This document shows, in pieces, positions 1 to 9,479 of a DNA stretch of 64,000 bases. The notes beneath the pieces were generated by a model, which was not told where the DNA came from, searched no databases, and worked only from the letters and a program-made list of their open reading frames with translations. This DNA is from Euglena gracilis (taxonomy: Eukaryota > Euglenida > Euglenophyceae > Euglenales): positions 37,474,553 through 37,538,552 of the forward strand of contig CP154956.1 in NCBI GenBank assembly GCA_039621445.1, read 5' to 3'. A program made the translations under genes and the position numbers. The number at the start of each line of letters is the position of its first letter. The stretch's first letter is position 1.

Positions 1-792
1 CGCCAACATCACGCACATAACTCCAAAGGTAATGCAGTTTGTGTTCTACAACCTTTTGGTTGTTTTCATCAAAATACAAAACCTTGTTAAGCGTCATAGC
101 GCAATCCGCTACGCAAGTATGCACATGGAAAATTTGCTGCATAAGCGGGTGTTCCACTGGGACATTTACGACTATGCGCTGAATCACAGTAATGGGATGA
201 GGGGAAATTTTTTCCAACTCTTCTGTATCACTGCTCATGGATTCTGTGGGACTTGTATAAGCGGGAACCGTCAAACGCATCTCCGGGTGCCATGTCAATG
301 CAGGAAAAGAACCCGTGTCGGGTGGTGCGGGCAGTTGTCCAATCGGACTTGGTGTGCGAAGCATAGGGGGGGGGGGGGCTGGAAGAAACATGGTGTTTCT
401 AACCCACCCTCTACAAAAAGTTGCCGTGGCGTATCCGCCTCAGAGTCAAATGTGCCTATTGGCACCAGTGCGAGATCTCGCCGAGGGGAATAGGTGTTAG
501 CCGATCGGCTTTCCAACAAAAGGGGTTGTGCCTGTTGGGCATTGGGTTGCTCTATAGAGCTTGACACCGATAGGTGTGGGGGTGCCCATTGGGCGGAGGG
601 AGGATTAATCGACACAGACACGGATAGGTGTGACCCATGCGGGGAAGGAGGATTACCTGTGAAATGAGTCAATGCTTGAGTACCCCTATGGGGTTGAGGA
701 TGCTCAATAGAGCTGGTCAATGATGCCGCAGCTTCAAGTCCACGTAGTGAACCAATCAATGCAGCGTAGTCAATTGGCGTTGTGTTCTGCAT
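1..792 (-). pseudogene. gag: gag N-terminal region, frame-broken
   Basis: Translation starts at 792 with MQNTTPIDYAALIGSLRG, matching the start of Element 1 gag, and runs through a Pro/Gln-rich stretch to ...GLETPCFFQPPP. There a run of 13 C (plus strand G at 366-378) throws it out of frame. The homologous sequence continues one frame over, through a segment containing HPEMRLTVPA, to the window edge. The same C tract also breaks the Element 1 gag, but with a different length (9 C). A tract of 8, 11 or 14 C would be in frame in both copies. The product would be the N-terminal, pre-capsid part of Gag. Confidence 0.75.
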
Positions 793-1038
793 TTTTGAAG
801 CAAAAACAAAAAACCAAGTGTAAATTGAAATAAAAATGCAGAAACAAGTGTAAAAAGAGGAGATAGTATAAAAAGTAAGCAGAGACCCGAACTCTGAGGT
901 TTGAAGCAGCGTATACTGCGAACCGTCAGATGACGTGTCCGTGCGTACGTCTTTGGCCGGAAACGGCTTGTAGTGCCTGTGAGCGCCTATAGGCGGGGCA
1001 CCAGACCGTTTGCGGTCAAAAGGGTCGAAAAACCTAAA

Positions 1039-1047
1039 CTGCTACCA
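1039..1047 (-). promoter_or_regulatory. Primer-binding site (initiator tRNA-Met type)
   Basis: Minus strand TGGTAGCAG immediately follows the LTR end. It matches the first nine bases of the PBS used by both complete LTR elements in the window and fits the 3' end of an initiator tRNA-Met. Confidence 0.75.
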
Positions 1048-1472
1048 AGCGTACGTCCAACCTTTCCGTGCTTTCGTCCTTTGGTGCGCAAAAGGTAAAA
1101 GTTGGAGTAACAGAAAAATAATAATATAAAAGTTGAAAGCCCTTTTCCCCAATTAAGAGGCAGAGCACAAAGCAGGTGAGAAAGCCCTATGGGCTACACG
1201 AAGAAATGCCAAGTGACTTGGCTGTCCGTTTCGGACTTCAAAGGAAAACAAATCAAACGTGTAAATCAAGTCTTGTGAAGAACAAAATAGAATACAAAAT
1301 ACCACCTGTGGAGAGGAGAACCAGAGTAAGGTTTAGGTATTCCTAATTCAGGCCGTTGGCCATCTTTAGGAATACCACCTAGCATAGTACTGTGTATGGG
1401 GCTCAGGGCTATATCTGGCCGTAGGCTTATACCTACATACACAGTACCATGGCCTTTCGCCTGCCTGGACAC
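1048..1472 (-). repeat. 5' LTR of the minus-strand Ty3/gypsy copy
   Basis: About 425 bp. In minus orientation it starts near GTGTCCAGGCAGG and contains a block matching GGCCATGGNACTGTGTA of the Element 1 LTR. It ends in GGACGTACGCT directly before the PBS, parallel to GGACGTACACT in Element 1. The outer boundary near 1472 is approximate because the terminal dinucleotide is not conserved. Confidence 0.75.
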
Positions 1473-1905
1473 CTGGGGGGCATACCTTTCCCCCAAAGTG
1501 AGACCAGGGAGTTGCACTCAGACGGAAGCACCCATGTCTGGGGGGGGGTGGGGGCTGGACATCCGGAGAGGCGAAATTGTGCAAGAATTTTGGGGAGAAG
1601 ACTCCATTTTTGCACACAAACGTAAAGGAGATGTGGGCAGCAATACACACTGTAAGAAGCCTCAGTAGACCAGGGGAAACAGTTTCCTTGTCAGTGGACA
1701 ACCAGGTAATCCACTATTACCTGACAAAAGGGGGGGGGGGCAGAACGGACCCCTTCAAATCCATTCTCACACCCTTTTTCAAATGGTGCATGGAGCACAA
1801 AGTAAACCTTCAAGTAAAGTGTGTCCCTTCAAAGGAATGTCTAGCAGACCCCATAAGCAGGTGGGAGATGGACAGGGGGGATTACTCATTAGACCGCAAA
1901 TTATT
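1473..1905 (+). pseudogene. DIRS-like RNase H fragment
   Basis: The fragment begins in DTWGAYLSPKV, typical of the first RNase H strand (often DAS..GWGA). It continues through a frame change into VKEMWAAIHTV (the Glu helix) and VSLSVDNQVIHYYL (the SVDN aspartate). It ends with CVPSKECLADPISRW, the terminal AD..SRW motif characteristic of DIRS and related RNase H domains. A ten-G tract near 1729-1738 lies inside it. The 5' end is removed by the Ty3/gypsy LTR. Confidence 0.65.
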
Positions 1906-1944
1906 CCAATGGCTAAAACAACAGTTCAAAGAATTTATAAACCT

Positions 1945-2200
1945 GGAAACAGACTTTTTTGCCTCCCGTGGCCAGGTGGCCCCATTGGGAAGCTTCAGGG
2001 GTGGATGCAGTGCAATCTAGGAGGATTTTGTGCCAACCCCCCCTGGTCAATTATTCAAAACATTTCCGTTGACTAATGTTTTGATGGTCACCCCCTTTTG
2101 GGATTCAGCCACCGGGTGGCCCCAATTAATCAAAATGAAAGTTCCAGGGACCCCCTGCCTCAAAATAACCCCTTACAGAGGTATGTAAACAAACTGCAAA
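1945..2200 (+). pseudogene. Dam-like methyltransferase domain relic of the DIRS element
   Basis: After RNase H the sequence reads ETDFFASRGQV, then FCANPPWSII, then (another frame) LMVTPFWDSATGWPQLI. This is the layout D.FAS ... (D/N)PPW ... VxP.W....W..L seen downstream of RNase H in DIRS-type elements and assigned to the N6-adenine methylase (Dam-like) fold. Whether the domain still methylates DNA in any element is uncertain; here it is broken by frameshifts. Confidence 0.55.
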
Positions 2201-2599
2201 GGGGAGAAAATGCCATCCCCAGATGGCTCCTACTTTGCATGATTTGCTCAGGAAAATTTTGGAGGGGAAATAAGTACAAAATACAACCATTAACGATTTC
2301 TTGGGCAGAAATCCCAGTTGAAAGCGATATCAAAGCGCCTTCTCACTTTTATAGATGATTTTGGACAAAATATGGGTACCCCCCCCCCCCGAAGCCACCA
2401 CAGACCAAGTGGCTGACGCTTTAATCCAATTATTCCAATTTTCCAAGGCTCAGGCCCGTAATGCATACAGTGCTATGCTTTTGATCCCAGGGTTTGGAGG
2501 ACTGAGATTCCATTGCCTTTTGTCCCGTATAAAAAACTTTGGAACCAAAATCTTGAAAAATATGGGGCATTTTGGGATCCCCTCCCAATTCTCTTGGGG

Positions 2600-3058
2600 C
2601 TGGCCCAAGCCCCCTTAACCAATGATATATGTACATTGCGTACACACCTAATTTTTTGCTCACAAGTCCTCTGTTTGTACAGGTCTTCTGATTGGGCACA
2701 AGTGAAACACACCACAAGTGTGTTGGGCAAGGCGCCCTTCATCAAAATTGGGCTAGGGGCCATAAATTCCACAAGTGGGAGAGGGTTGTGTCCATACCCC
2801 AGTGACCCCAGATCAGGCGCTTTCATTTGATGATTTCATATGTGGCTGAAACACGTTTATTCGTCAGACCAGGGTATCCTCTTCTGATTTTTTTAAAACC
2901 ACCCTAAAAGCCATCAGTGGAGACACAGTTGCTTCGATCACTAAAGATTTCTTTGACAAACATGGGGTATCCCCCCAGGTGTGGGGGGCACGCTCCACCA
3001 AAGGGGCAGGAGATGGTTTACTCAAAAAAATGGGCCTTTCAGCCCAATAAACAAACAA
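2600..3058 (+). pseudogene. Tyrosine recombinase fragments of the DIRS relic
   Basis: CTLRTHLIF...LYRSSDWAQV at about 2635-2700 resembles the recombinase box with the first catalytic Arg (R.SDL). About 250 bases on, in another frame, comes SGDTVASITKDFFDKHG followed by ARSTKGAGD, which aligns with the HSTRGA box. The His and Arg of that box have become Arg and Lys, so this copy is catalytically dead. The pieces between are too decayed to place. Confidence 0.5.
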
Positions 3059-3713
3059 GGGTTAGGTATATACAACTGCGTGGGGTGGGAGGGCGGTGGG
3101 TGGTTGGTGGGAGGGGCCCGTCGGGGTGAGGGACATGGTGTGTCGTCCTGGTGTGTCGCCTCGTGGTGTGTGTGCGGCGTGGGGGGTGGTGGCAGGCGAT
3201 GTGTTGTACGCCGGTGGGGCTGTGTCGGGCCTGCCTTGTGCCGGCGTGTTCCCCGTCGCGTGTCTTTTGATGTGCTGCTCCAGCGGTCGCTGCGTCCTAA
3301 TGTGCGCCTGCTGTCTTTGGCGGCGCTTGGCGGCGGTTGTTGCTGCTCTTTTCTCTTTTGCTTCTTCTTCTTTTTTCTTCTGCCACCCAATACCACCTGT
3401 GGAGAGAATTAAGTTCAAATCACGGTGGGTAGCACAACTTCACCCAGACCGTGCCCCGGGCCCAGGGTATCCTTTCTTTTGGCCCTCGCCACAAGAGGAC
3501 CCCCTTGTGACTTCCTGTGCCGCCACAGGTCACGGGTAGGTTATACCACTGGTAGTGTACACTGCGGGTACGACCATTGTTGGTGGTTAGCTGGTTAGGA
3601 GGGAGTGGGCAAGACCAATTCTCTATATATATGCCACGGCGGGGGGGGGGGGGGGGATTTTTGCCTGGCGGGGCGTGTTTGTGTCTGGTGCGCCTGCTGA
3701 AAGGCAAGTGGGC
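3059..3713 (+). other. Intergenic, no gene seen
   Basis: GT-rich and then pyrimidine-rich sequence with a long G run near 3640-3657. Open frames here look compositional. A 26-bp block at 3661-3686 recurs with one mismatch at 21775-21800, just beyond the other side of Element 1, so the empty target site probably contained two nearby copies of it. Confidence 0.6.
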
Positions 3714-3718
3714 AAGAC
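3714..3718. repeat. Target-site duplication, left (AAGAC)
   Basis: AAGAC directly left of the 5' LTR, repeated directly right of the 3' LTR at 21727-21731. Five-bp duplications are normal for Ty3/gypsy integrases. Confidence 0.92.
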
Positions 3719-4151
3719 TGTGTACCAGGCAGCCATTCGGCCATGGCACTGTGTACCAGATACAAGGGGCTACGGCCTACAACCTGGCTACGGCCGGGCC
3801 GTACACAGTGGCATGGTTAAAACCATAAGACAAAGAGAGAATCTCAGAGCTAGCGAAAGCTTAGCGAAAGTAACTGGTTCCTAATTCAAGGTTACAGGGT
3901 TTGGTGCTTTGCAATTCTGTTTTAGAATTCTGAGGGCGAAGTCCCATTTGAATAGAAGTTTTCTTTCTTTCTTTTACAAAGCTCGAAAGAGCAAAAGTCA
4001 CAATCATATAAGGGACTGCGGTCCCACCAATTCTTCTGCTTGTGTGCTTTGCATTCAAAAGGGGAAAAGGGAAGCAAATTTTATTGTTACTCCCCCCGCG
4101 GGCTTTTCAGGAGGGAAGCGTAAGTAGAAAAGCCGGGGTGGGACGTACACT
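3719..4151 (+). repeat. 5' LTR of Element 1
   Basis: Starts TGTGTACC and ends GACGTACACT. The outer bases form an imperfect inverted repeat (GTGTAC/GTACAC). The terminal dinucleotides are TG...CT rather than TG...CA, as fixed by the target duplication and by the adjoining PBS. It differs from the 3' LTR by a single G/T near 4120. It contains GGC-TACG-GCC micro-hairpins like those in the coding region. I could not place a TATA box or poly(A) signal with certainty. Confidence 0.93.
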
Positions 4152-4162
4152 TGGTAGCAGAG
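4152..4162 (+). promoter_or_regulatory. Primer-binding site of Element 1
   Basis: TGGTAGCAGAG starts at the base after the LTR. It is complementary to a tRNA ending CTCTGCTACCA, the 3' end of animal-type initiator tRNA-Met, the usual primer class for Ty3/gypsy elements. Confidence 0.9.
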
Positions 4163-4371
4163 TAGGTTTAACGGTCGTACGACCACACAAAAACTCAGAA
4201 AAGGCGCCTAAGCACGGGCGAGGTGTCTCAGGGGCACAAGTGGCTACGGCTGCATCACAAAGCCTCTGAGCCCCCACCTTTGCTTATCTTTTTGGGGATT
4301 TTTACACAAATTTTTACAATTTTTACAATTTTCCCGATTTTCACAAAAATTTTCCCAACTTTTCATCAAAT

Positions 4372-5244
4372 ATGCAAAGCGCAAATACAAACAATGGAAA
4401 CGCACCTATTAACTACGCTTTGTTAATAGGTTCGCTTCGAGGAATATACAATGCAGACGAAGTCGCTACGGCGACAGAAAATATTTCTTCACAAGGGGCG
4501 GAGGCCCAAACCGCTTTTGCGGCAGAAAATTTTCCTTCACAAGGGGCGAATGCCCACGCCGCTTCTGCGGTGGAAAATTTTTCTATACAAGGGGCGGATG
4601 CCCAAGCCGCTTCGGTGGCACCCCCCCCACAACTGGGTTTTCGAACCCGAACCGCATTGGCGGTGCCCCCCCCTCCAAGCCGCTACGGCGGTACCCCCCC
4701 CCCCCAAGGGTCTTCGGACCCAAGCCGCTACGGCGGTACCCCCCCCCCCTCCAAGGGTCTTCGGACCCAAGCCGCTACGGCGGTACCCCCCCCCTCCAAG
4801 GGTCTTCGGACCCAAGCCGCTACGGCGGTACCCCCCCCCCTCCAAGGGTCTTCGGACCCAAGCCGCTACGGCGGTACCCCCCCCCTCCAAGGGTCTTCGG
4901 ACCCAAGCCGCTACGGCGGTACCCCCCCCCTCCAAGGGTCTTCGGACCCAAGCCGCTACGGCGGTACCCCCCTCCTCCAAGGGTCTACGGACCCAACCCG
5001 CATTTGCGGACCAAACTTTACAACAACCGCATTTGCGGTAAAACACCATCCTACAACGGGTCTACGGACCCCCTCCGCTTCTGCGGAGTATGACTCACAA
5101 AAGGGCAGTATGCCCGAACGGGGTTGGCAATTAGTGCCTTTTGGCACCCAATTGCCAACAGAGCCCCCCTCTTACGAGGACGGGTTGGAAACACCTTGTT
5201 TTTTCCAACCCCCCCCCTGCCCTACCACCGGTAAGCCCCATTAG
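4372..5244 (+). CDS. gag: Gag, N-terminal segment (frame 1)
   Basis: Starts at ATG 4372 (MQSANTNNGNAPINYALLIGSLRG), about 220 bases after the PBS. The start is supported because the minus-strand relative starts at the equivalent codon. The segment is low in complexity. First come Ala/Glu-rich repeats with the pattern F.SQGA.A, then about seven 15-residue Pro/Arg/Gly repeats encoded by a 45-bp minisatellite, then LVPFGTQL and GLETPCFFQPPP. The frame ends 27 bases after a run of nine C (5209-5217), and the homologous protein continues one base over in the next segment. No known fold before the capsid. It probably acts as a disordered N-terminal extension of Gag. Confidence 0.75.
   Translation: MQSANTNNGNAPINYALLIGSLRGIYNADEVATATENISSQGAEAQTAFAAENFPSQGANAHAASAVENFSIQGADAQAASVAPPPQLGFRTRTALAVPPPPSRYGGTPPPQGSSDPSRYGGTPPPSKGLRTQAATAVPPPSKGLRTQAATAVPPPLQGSSDPSRYGGTPPLQGSSDPSRYGGTPPLQGSSDPSRYGGTPLLQGSTDPTRICGPNFTTTAFAVKHHPTTGLRTPSASAEYDSQKGSMPERGWQLVPFGTQLPTEPPSYEDGLETPCFFQPPPCPTTGKPH
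4635..5066 (+). repeat. 45-bp minisatellite built of UNCG-tetraloop hairpins
   Basis: Units start near 4706, 4753, 4798, 4844, 4889, 4934 and 4979, so the period is 45-47 bp with the difference in the C run. Each unit holds GGGTC-TTCG-GACCC (TACG in the last) and CCGC-TACG-GCGG, two small stems with UNCG-type loops, separated by a C run. Because C-run length varies, successive units fall in different frames, but all three translations of the unit are stop-free. Confidence 0.9.
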
Positions 5245-7510
5245 GGACTTGCCCCCCCCTCCACAATTGGGAGAAATCCCAGAACTACCTTGGTCCGCTG
5301 AAATGCGGTTGGTGGTCCCGGACACTGCCGGTGTCATGGTTCCCATGGACAATGACCCCGAGGAAGACCGGGATTCGTTCTCCAGTAACACCATTGAGCG
5401 CGTAGTCGCAAATTTACCGGAGAGCCACCCATTACAACAGCAATTTCGACACATCGAAGCATGTGTCCAAAATTGCGCTAAAACACTGAACCAAGTCCTA
5501 CAATTTGATGAAGACAGTCACAAAGCCGTTTTCGGCAAACTGGACTTCTTTTGGCAATACATCCAAGAATTTGGACAATTTTGCCAAAAGAATTTCAACT
5601 CCACTACAATGGACCTTCAGAACCTCCACCAAGGTTTTGACGCATTTTTGCGCGACACCTTGGTACAAAACTTCCAACAGGTACAAGAGACCTTCCAAAC
5701 CGCGGAATCGCGGAATACTGCAAAATTTTCACATTTACAACAAAATCTACAACAATTGTACACACAAATGGAAAACTTTTCTTATACAATGCAAGAAATG
5801 CAGTCCCGCATACAACAACGGGATCAAGCGCCTACGGGTGCGGAACTTGGCTCATATGTCTTATATGAGCACTTCTCAACCTTGTCCAATGTTGTACAAC
5901 AATCCCAAGAACGCATTTTGTGCTTGGGTGATGAAAACGCGAGTTTTCATCAAAATTTTGCACAAATACGCGAAAACTATGTACAAAGAGCTTTTGCTCA
6001 ACAACTGGAAGAGCGGATTGCTCGTTTGGAACAAACTTCCTGCAAATGCGGTGAAGTTTCCAACAATTTGACCACCTTGCACACTCAAATGGCGAAAATC
6101 GCGCATCGGCAAGATTTCCTCCATAAAAAGTGGCAAAGTGACATACAAAAACTCGAAACTGCTTCCAATGCGCTACAATCCGCTACGGTGGAACTCCAAT
6201 CCCGCGATGCGGTGATCCTTAGCCTACAAACCGCGAATGCGGAACTCCAAGACCGCGAAACGGTCATAACTACTATACAAACCGCGAATGCGGACCTCCA
6301 AATTGCGTTTGCAGACCTGAAAACCGCTTTTGCGGATGTTTCGGGACTACAAACTGCATTTGGGGACTTACAATGCCGCTTTGCGGAAACTTCCACAAAA
6401 AATCCCAGTATGGGAGCATTACGAACCACTATCACCGATTTGCACAATCAATTACAATCTGATGTGAACAAAATCGAATCTGCATTTGCGGATTTGCACA
6501 AACGGTGCAACGGTATTCAAACATCAATCCCGGATATCACCGGCATTGAAACCGCGCTTGCGGATTTGAATACCCAACACAAAACCTTACAATCCACCAC
6601 TTCATGCTTACAAAAACGCGTACAAGAACTTTCTACAAGGGTCTCCGGACTCCAACCATCTTCGGATGGACAAACGGTTCGCGAAGTCGAACTACCCGTT
6701 GATTTTCGCACATTTTATGACCAAATGCTTGCGAAAAATCAAGAAAACTTACAAGAATTTTGTGAAACCTTGATGAGGACCGAAAATTCGGTCACTCAAC
6801 AAGTTCTCACACTAAAACAACAAGTTTCGGTGTTGGAGAACCGACTTTCTACAATGATGGTTGATAAAACCGCTGAAAATGCGGTAAGGGTACCCCAACC
6901 CACGTTGGGTACCACAAACCCACAAACCGAGAATCGGTTAAACGCACTTACAACCGCAATGGAAACTTTGGTTAAGCGGGTCCAATTTTTGGACACCACT
7001 TTTCCAAAACTTTCCGCGGATTTTGAATCCATTGCTGACAAATTACCACTTTTGGATGAACTACCCTCATACCGCAAACGTATTAAGCGTTTGCAGTGTG
7101 ATGTTGAACGAATTTCGGACCTTTTCCAAGTGGTTGGTTCATTGGAACAAAGCATACAAGATTTTGCATTGAGTCTGGATGAGATTCATGCAAAACCCCG
7201 CAACCCCCCGCACTTTGGCCATGAAAACACCGTTTTCGGTGGTCAAAATGCAACTTCCAGCTCACAACGCGCTTTTCGCGCATCAACCGAAGCATCTTCG
7301 GATGCCCGACATCCAACTCGCGACTTTGTGCATCAAATTCGCGATTCGTTGGATGCCAATCCTTCCAAAAGCGCAGTATGCGCACCCCTACAAGCATCTT
7401 CGGATGCGCATGCCCTACAAGCATCCACGGATGCACATGATCATGAACATGCCTACAATCGCGATTACAATCGCCCGTTTATTCCACAACTCAAGATTCT
7501 CCCCCCCTAA
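5218..7510 (+). CDS. gag: Gag, central coiled-coil segment (frame 2)
   Basis: The open frame runs from about 5141, but homology with the minus-strand copy shows that it takes over at the C run ending at 5217 (a +1 change from the preceding frame). It begins with SPIRDLPPPPQLGE and the MRLVVP block shared with the relative, then becomes a long heptad-like region. Repeats of the type LQTANAEL, IAFADLKTAFADV and QTAFGDLQ are rich in Leu, Gln and Ala at regular spacing and indicate extended coiled coil, presumably for Gag assembly. It ends at a TAA inside CCCCCCCTAA (7501-7510), where the homologous reading again steps +1 into the next segment. Confidence 0.75.
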
Positions 7511-9443
7511 GGGTGAATCTTCGGATGAGGAACCGGTTTTTACCACAAAAACCGCGAATCCTCCGGTTTTACAACAAGAAATTCGCGAATCGGGACTGAT
7601 TCGCGGTATGAGCCGTACCCCTACCCCGGGTATTGGCCATGGATCGCGAATGCGAAACACGGAATTTACCGCGGTTCCCCGATTTGCGGGTGAACAACGG
7701 GAGTCCTACCCCCCTGGTATATTGCCACACCCCGAATCGCGGAATCGCGACCCTTTACAATCCGAATCGCGGAATCGCGAACCACAACCATACAATTCGC
7801 GGAATTGCGATGTACCAAATACCCATGGTACTTACGGTACCATGAGTACCATCATGGATGCGCATTCGCGCATGCCACAACAACAACCTTACCCCAACAA
7901 TTACGATGGAAATCGCGGTCCACAACGCGATTTCAAAGGTACCATTACAATTGCCAACAAGGTTAAGCCACAATGGGACGGAGATCCCACAACCTGGAAA
8001 CAATTTTGGCGCGATTGGACATACTACTGGGACTTGAAGGGTCCAACCCAAGACGGGAACCCTGAGGTAATCAAGATGGAATTCATTGATTGCCTCCCCA
8101 AGGAAGAAAAAGAACGCGCCCGACAACTTGTGATCCGGAATCGGATAACTTTTGATGAACTGGTTGACCAATATGCGTCAACTTGTTCAAGCCTAATTTC
8201 GCGAATTACGCTTGAGAAAAAATGGCGACAATTCGCGCCCAGTGATAGAAAATGGAAGTCAATCGACCTTTGGTATTCCAAATGGTTGGGATTGGCTTCT
8301 GAGGTTGATGAACTGGGAGAGAACCAAATGAAAGAACAATTCGATGCGGTTCTCGTCCATTTCATTCCTACAATTATCAAAGACATTCACCGCGAGGAAC
8401 TCGCGGACAACAAACTCACACTTGAACAACGGTGGAACTATGTTTCCAAACAAATGAAACTCTCACAACTTTTGGGACAGATACAATCGGCTTATACCCA
8501 CCACCCTACCGCTGGTCTCCCTAGCGGTACGGTAAGTGCCCTACAAAAGATTCCTTCTCCAAAATCCCCACGGGGATATGGAAAACATACAACCTCTCCA
8601 AAGGGTGATACAAAAACGCGCTATCCGCGCTCATCTGACCAATCTTCGGACAAAACTTGCTTTTTGTGCAACAAATCGGGGCATATGTCCCGAGACTGCC
8701 CCCACCCTGATACGCGAAAGCGGAATCAGAGCCCAAGGGGTTCACCATCCTCGCGGAGCTCACGCTCCTCTGGGTTTTCACACAAATCTGGACAATCACA
8801 ATCCTCGGGTTATCGACAACGGTCCCGATCACCGTTCCGCGACCGCAGACGTGATCGCGTACCTCGTGGTCGATCACCCCGACCCCCTTACAAGCGTGAT
8901 ACAAATCGCGACTCTTCGCGATCACGTTCGCGAAGTGGATCATCTTCTTCGCGATCGTCATCCGGGAAACCGGACTACAACAAGAACCGTGGTCGAACGG
9001 GATTCCGTTCACCAAGACCTCCAAGGGGTGAAAGCCCATCAAAGTCACAAAACCGACAAAAGTGTTCCCTTTGTGGATCACACAACCACCATTCGTCCAA
9101 ATGTTCACCAAGAACTCCAAGGGGTGAAAGCCCATCAAAGTCACAAAACCGACAAAAGTGTTCCCTTTGTGGATCACACAACCACCATTCGTCCAAATGT
9201 TACCGTTCTCGCTCTCCCCGCCCGAACCAACGTCGTTACAATGATACAAAACACAATAACAAACACAAAGTCGGGTTCAAAATCTCCTCTCTGGAGGAGG
9301 GAACCCCGGCTTCGGGCAGGGAGGGGGATGACAACTCCGAATCCTCGTTGGAGGATGACCGCAATGCGGTCCGCGCATTGCGCGCTATCTACTCACACAA
9401 GAAAACGATAAACAGCCGAAGTGCTGAATCGGACCTGGAGTAG
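7508..9443 (+). CDS. gag: Gag, capsid and nucleocapsid segment (frame 3)
   Basis: The open frame extends back to 7179, but useful sequence starts at the C7 tract near 7507. A retrotransposon Gag capsid domain lies at about 7966-8480 (WDGDPTTWKQFWRDWTYYW ... QLLGQI). It is followed by an Arg/Ser-rich nucleocapsid with CCHC zinc knuckle CFLCNKSGHMSRDC (8658-8699) and two identical knuckles CSLCGSHNHHSSKC produced by a 96-bp tandem duplication. RS dipeptides between knuckles suit RNA binding. The frame closes with UAG at 9441-9443, and the same frame stays open into the protease. A readthrough signal is described separately. Confidence 0.88.
9007..9201 (+). repeat. 96-bp tandem duplication in nucleocapsid
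   Basis: 9007-9105 and 9103-9201 repeat with very few differences and period 96 bp (32 codons, frame kept), duplicating one complete CCHC knuckle with its RGESPSKSQ linker. Confidence 0.9.
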
Positions 9444-9479
9444 GGGAGCCCGAGGTCTGTCGGCACGGACCTCTGGGCT
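9441..9479 (+). promoter_or_regulatory. Candidate gag-pol UAG readthrough site with stem-loop
   Basis: UAG (9441-9443) is followed after three G by AGCCCGAGGTC (9447-9457), a ten-base loop, and GACCTCTGGGCT (9468-9479). The arms make 11 pairs with one bulged T. The frame remains open on both sides, joining nucleocapsid to protease. An in-frame stop with an adjacent structure is the layout of retroviral-type termination suppression. The short spacer (3 nt, against about 8 in the best-known case) is a reservation. Confidence 0.6.

Larger units (their letters stand above)
1..1472 (-). mobile_element. Ty3/gypsy element, 5' part only, family of Element 1
   Basis: On the minus strand this stretch reads LTR (1472 down to 1048), primer-binding site, leader and then gag, and is cut by the window edge. 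It belongs to the family of the element at 3719-21726. The LTR end, the PBS, the first gag residues (MQ...PI.YA.LIGSLRG) and the later gag block starting EMRL are all recognisably shared, but diverged, so this is a different subfamily or an older copy. Its outer LTR edge abuts the RNase H region of a DIRS-like relic, so it appears to have inserted into that relic. The 3' half is outside the window, so target duplication and LTR divergence cannot be assessed. Confidence 0.85.
1473..3058 (+). mobile_element. DIRS-like (tyrosine recombinase) retroelement relic
   Basis: In order the plus strand holds an RNase H C-terminal half, a Dam-like methyltransferase domain and tyrosine recombinase fragments. 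That order is the known pol layout of DIRS-type elements. It is spread over all three frames with several stops, so it is a dead copy. The reverse transcriptase that should precede RNase H is missing; the reverse-oriented Ty3/gypsy copy begins exactly where it would lie, so the RT may be on the other side of that insertion, outside the window. Confidence 0.7.

Noticed and set aside
2981-3539. Overlapping ORFs of 110-147 codons on both strands
   Set aside because: GT/GC-biased low-complexity sequence; several frames are open at once and none shows a domain.
8521-9411. 242- and 291-codon ORFs overlapping the Element 1 nucleocapsid
   Set aside because: Alternative-frame and antisense readings of the RS-rich and duplicated CCHC region.
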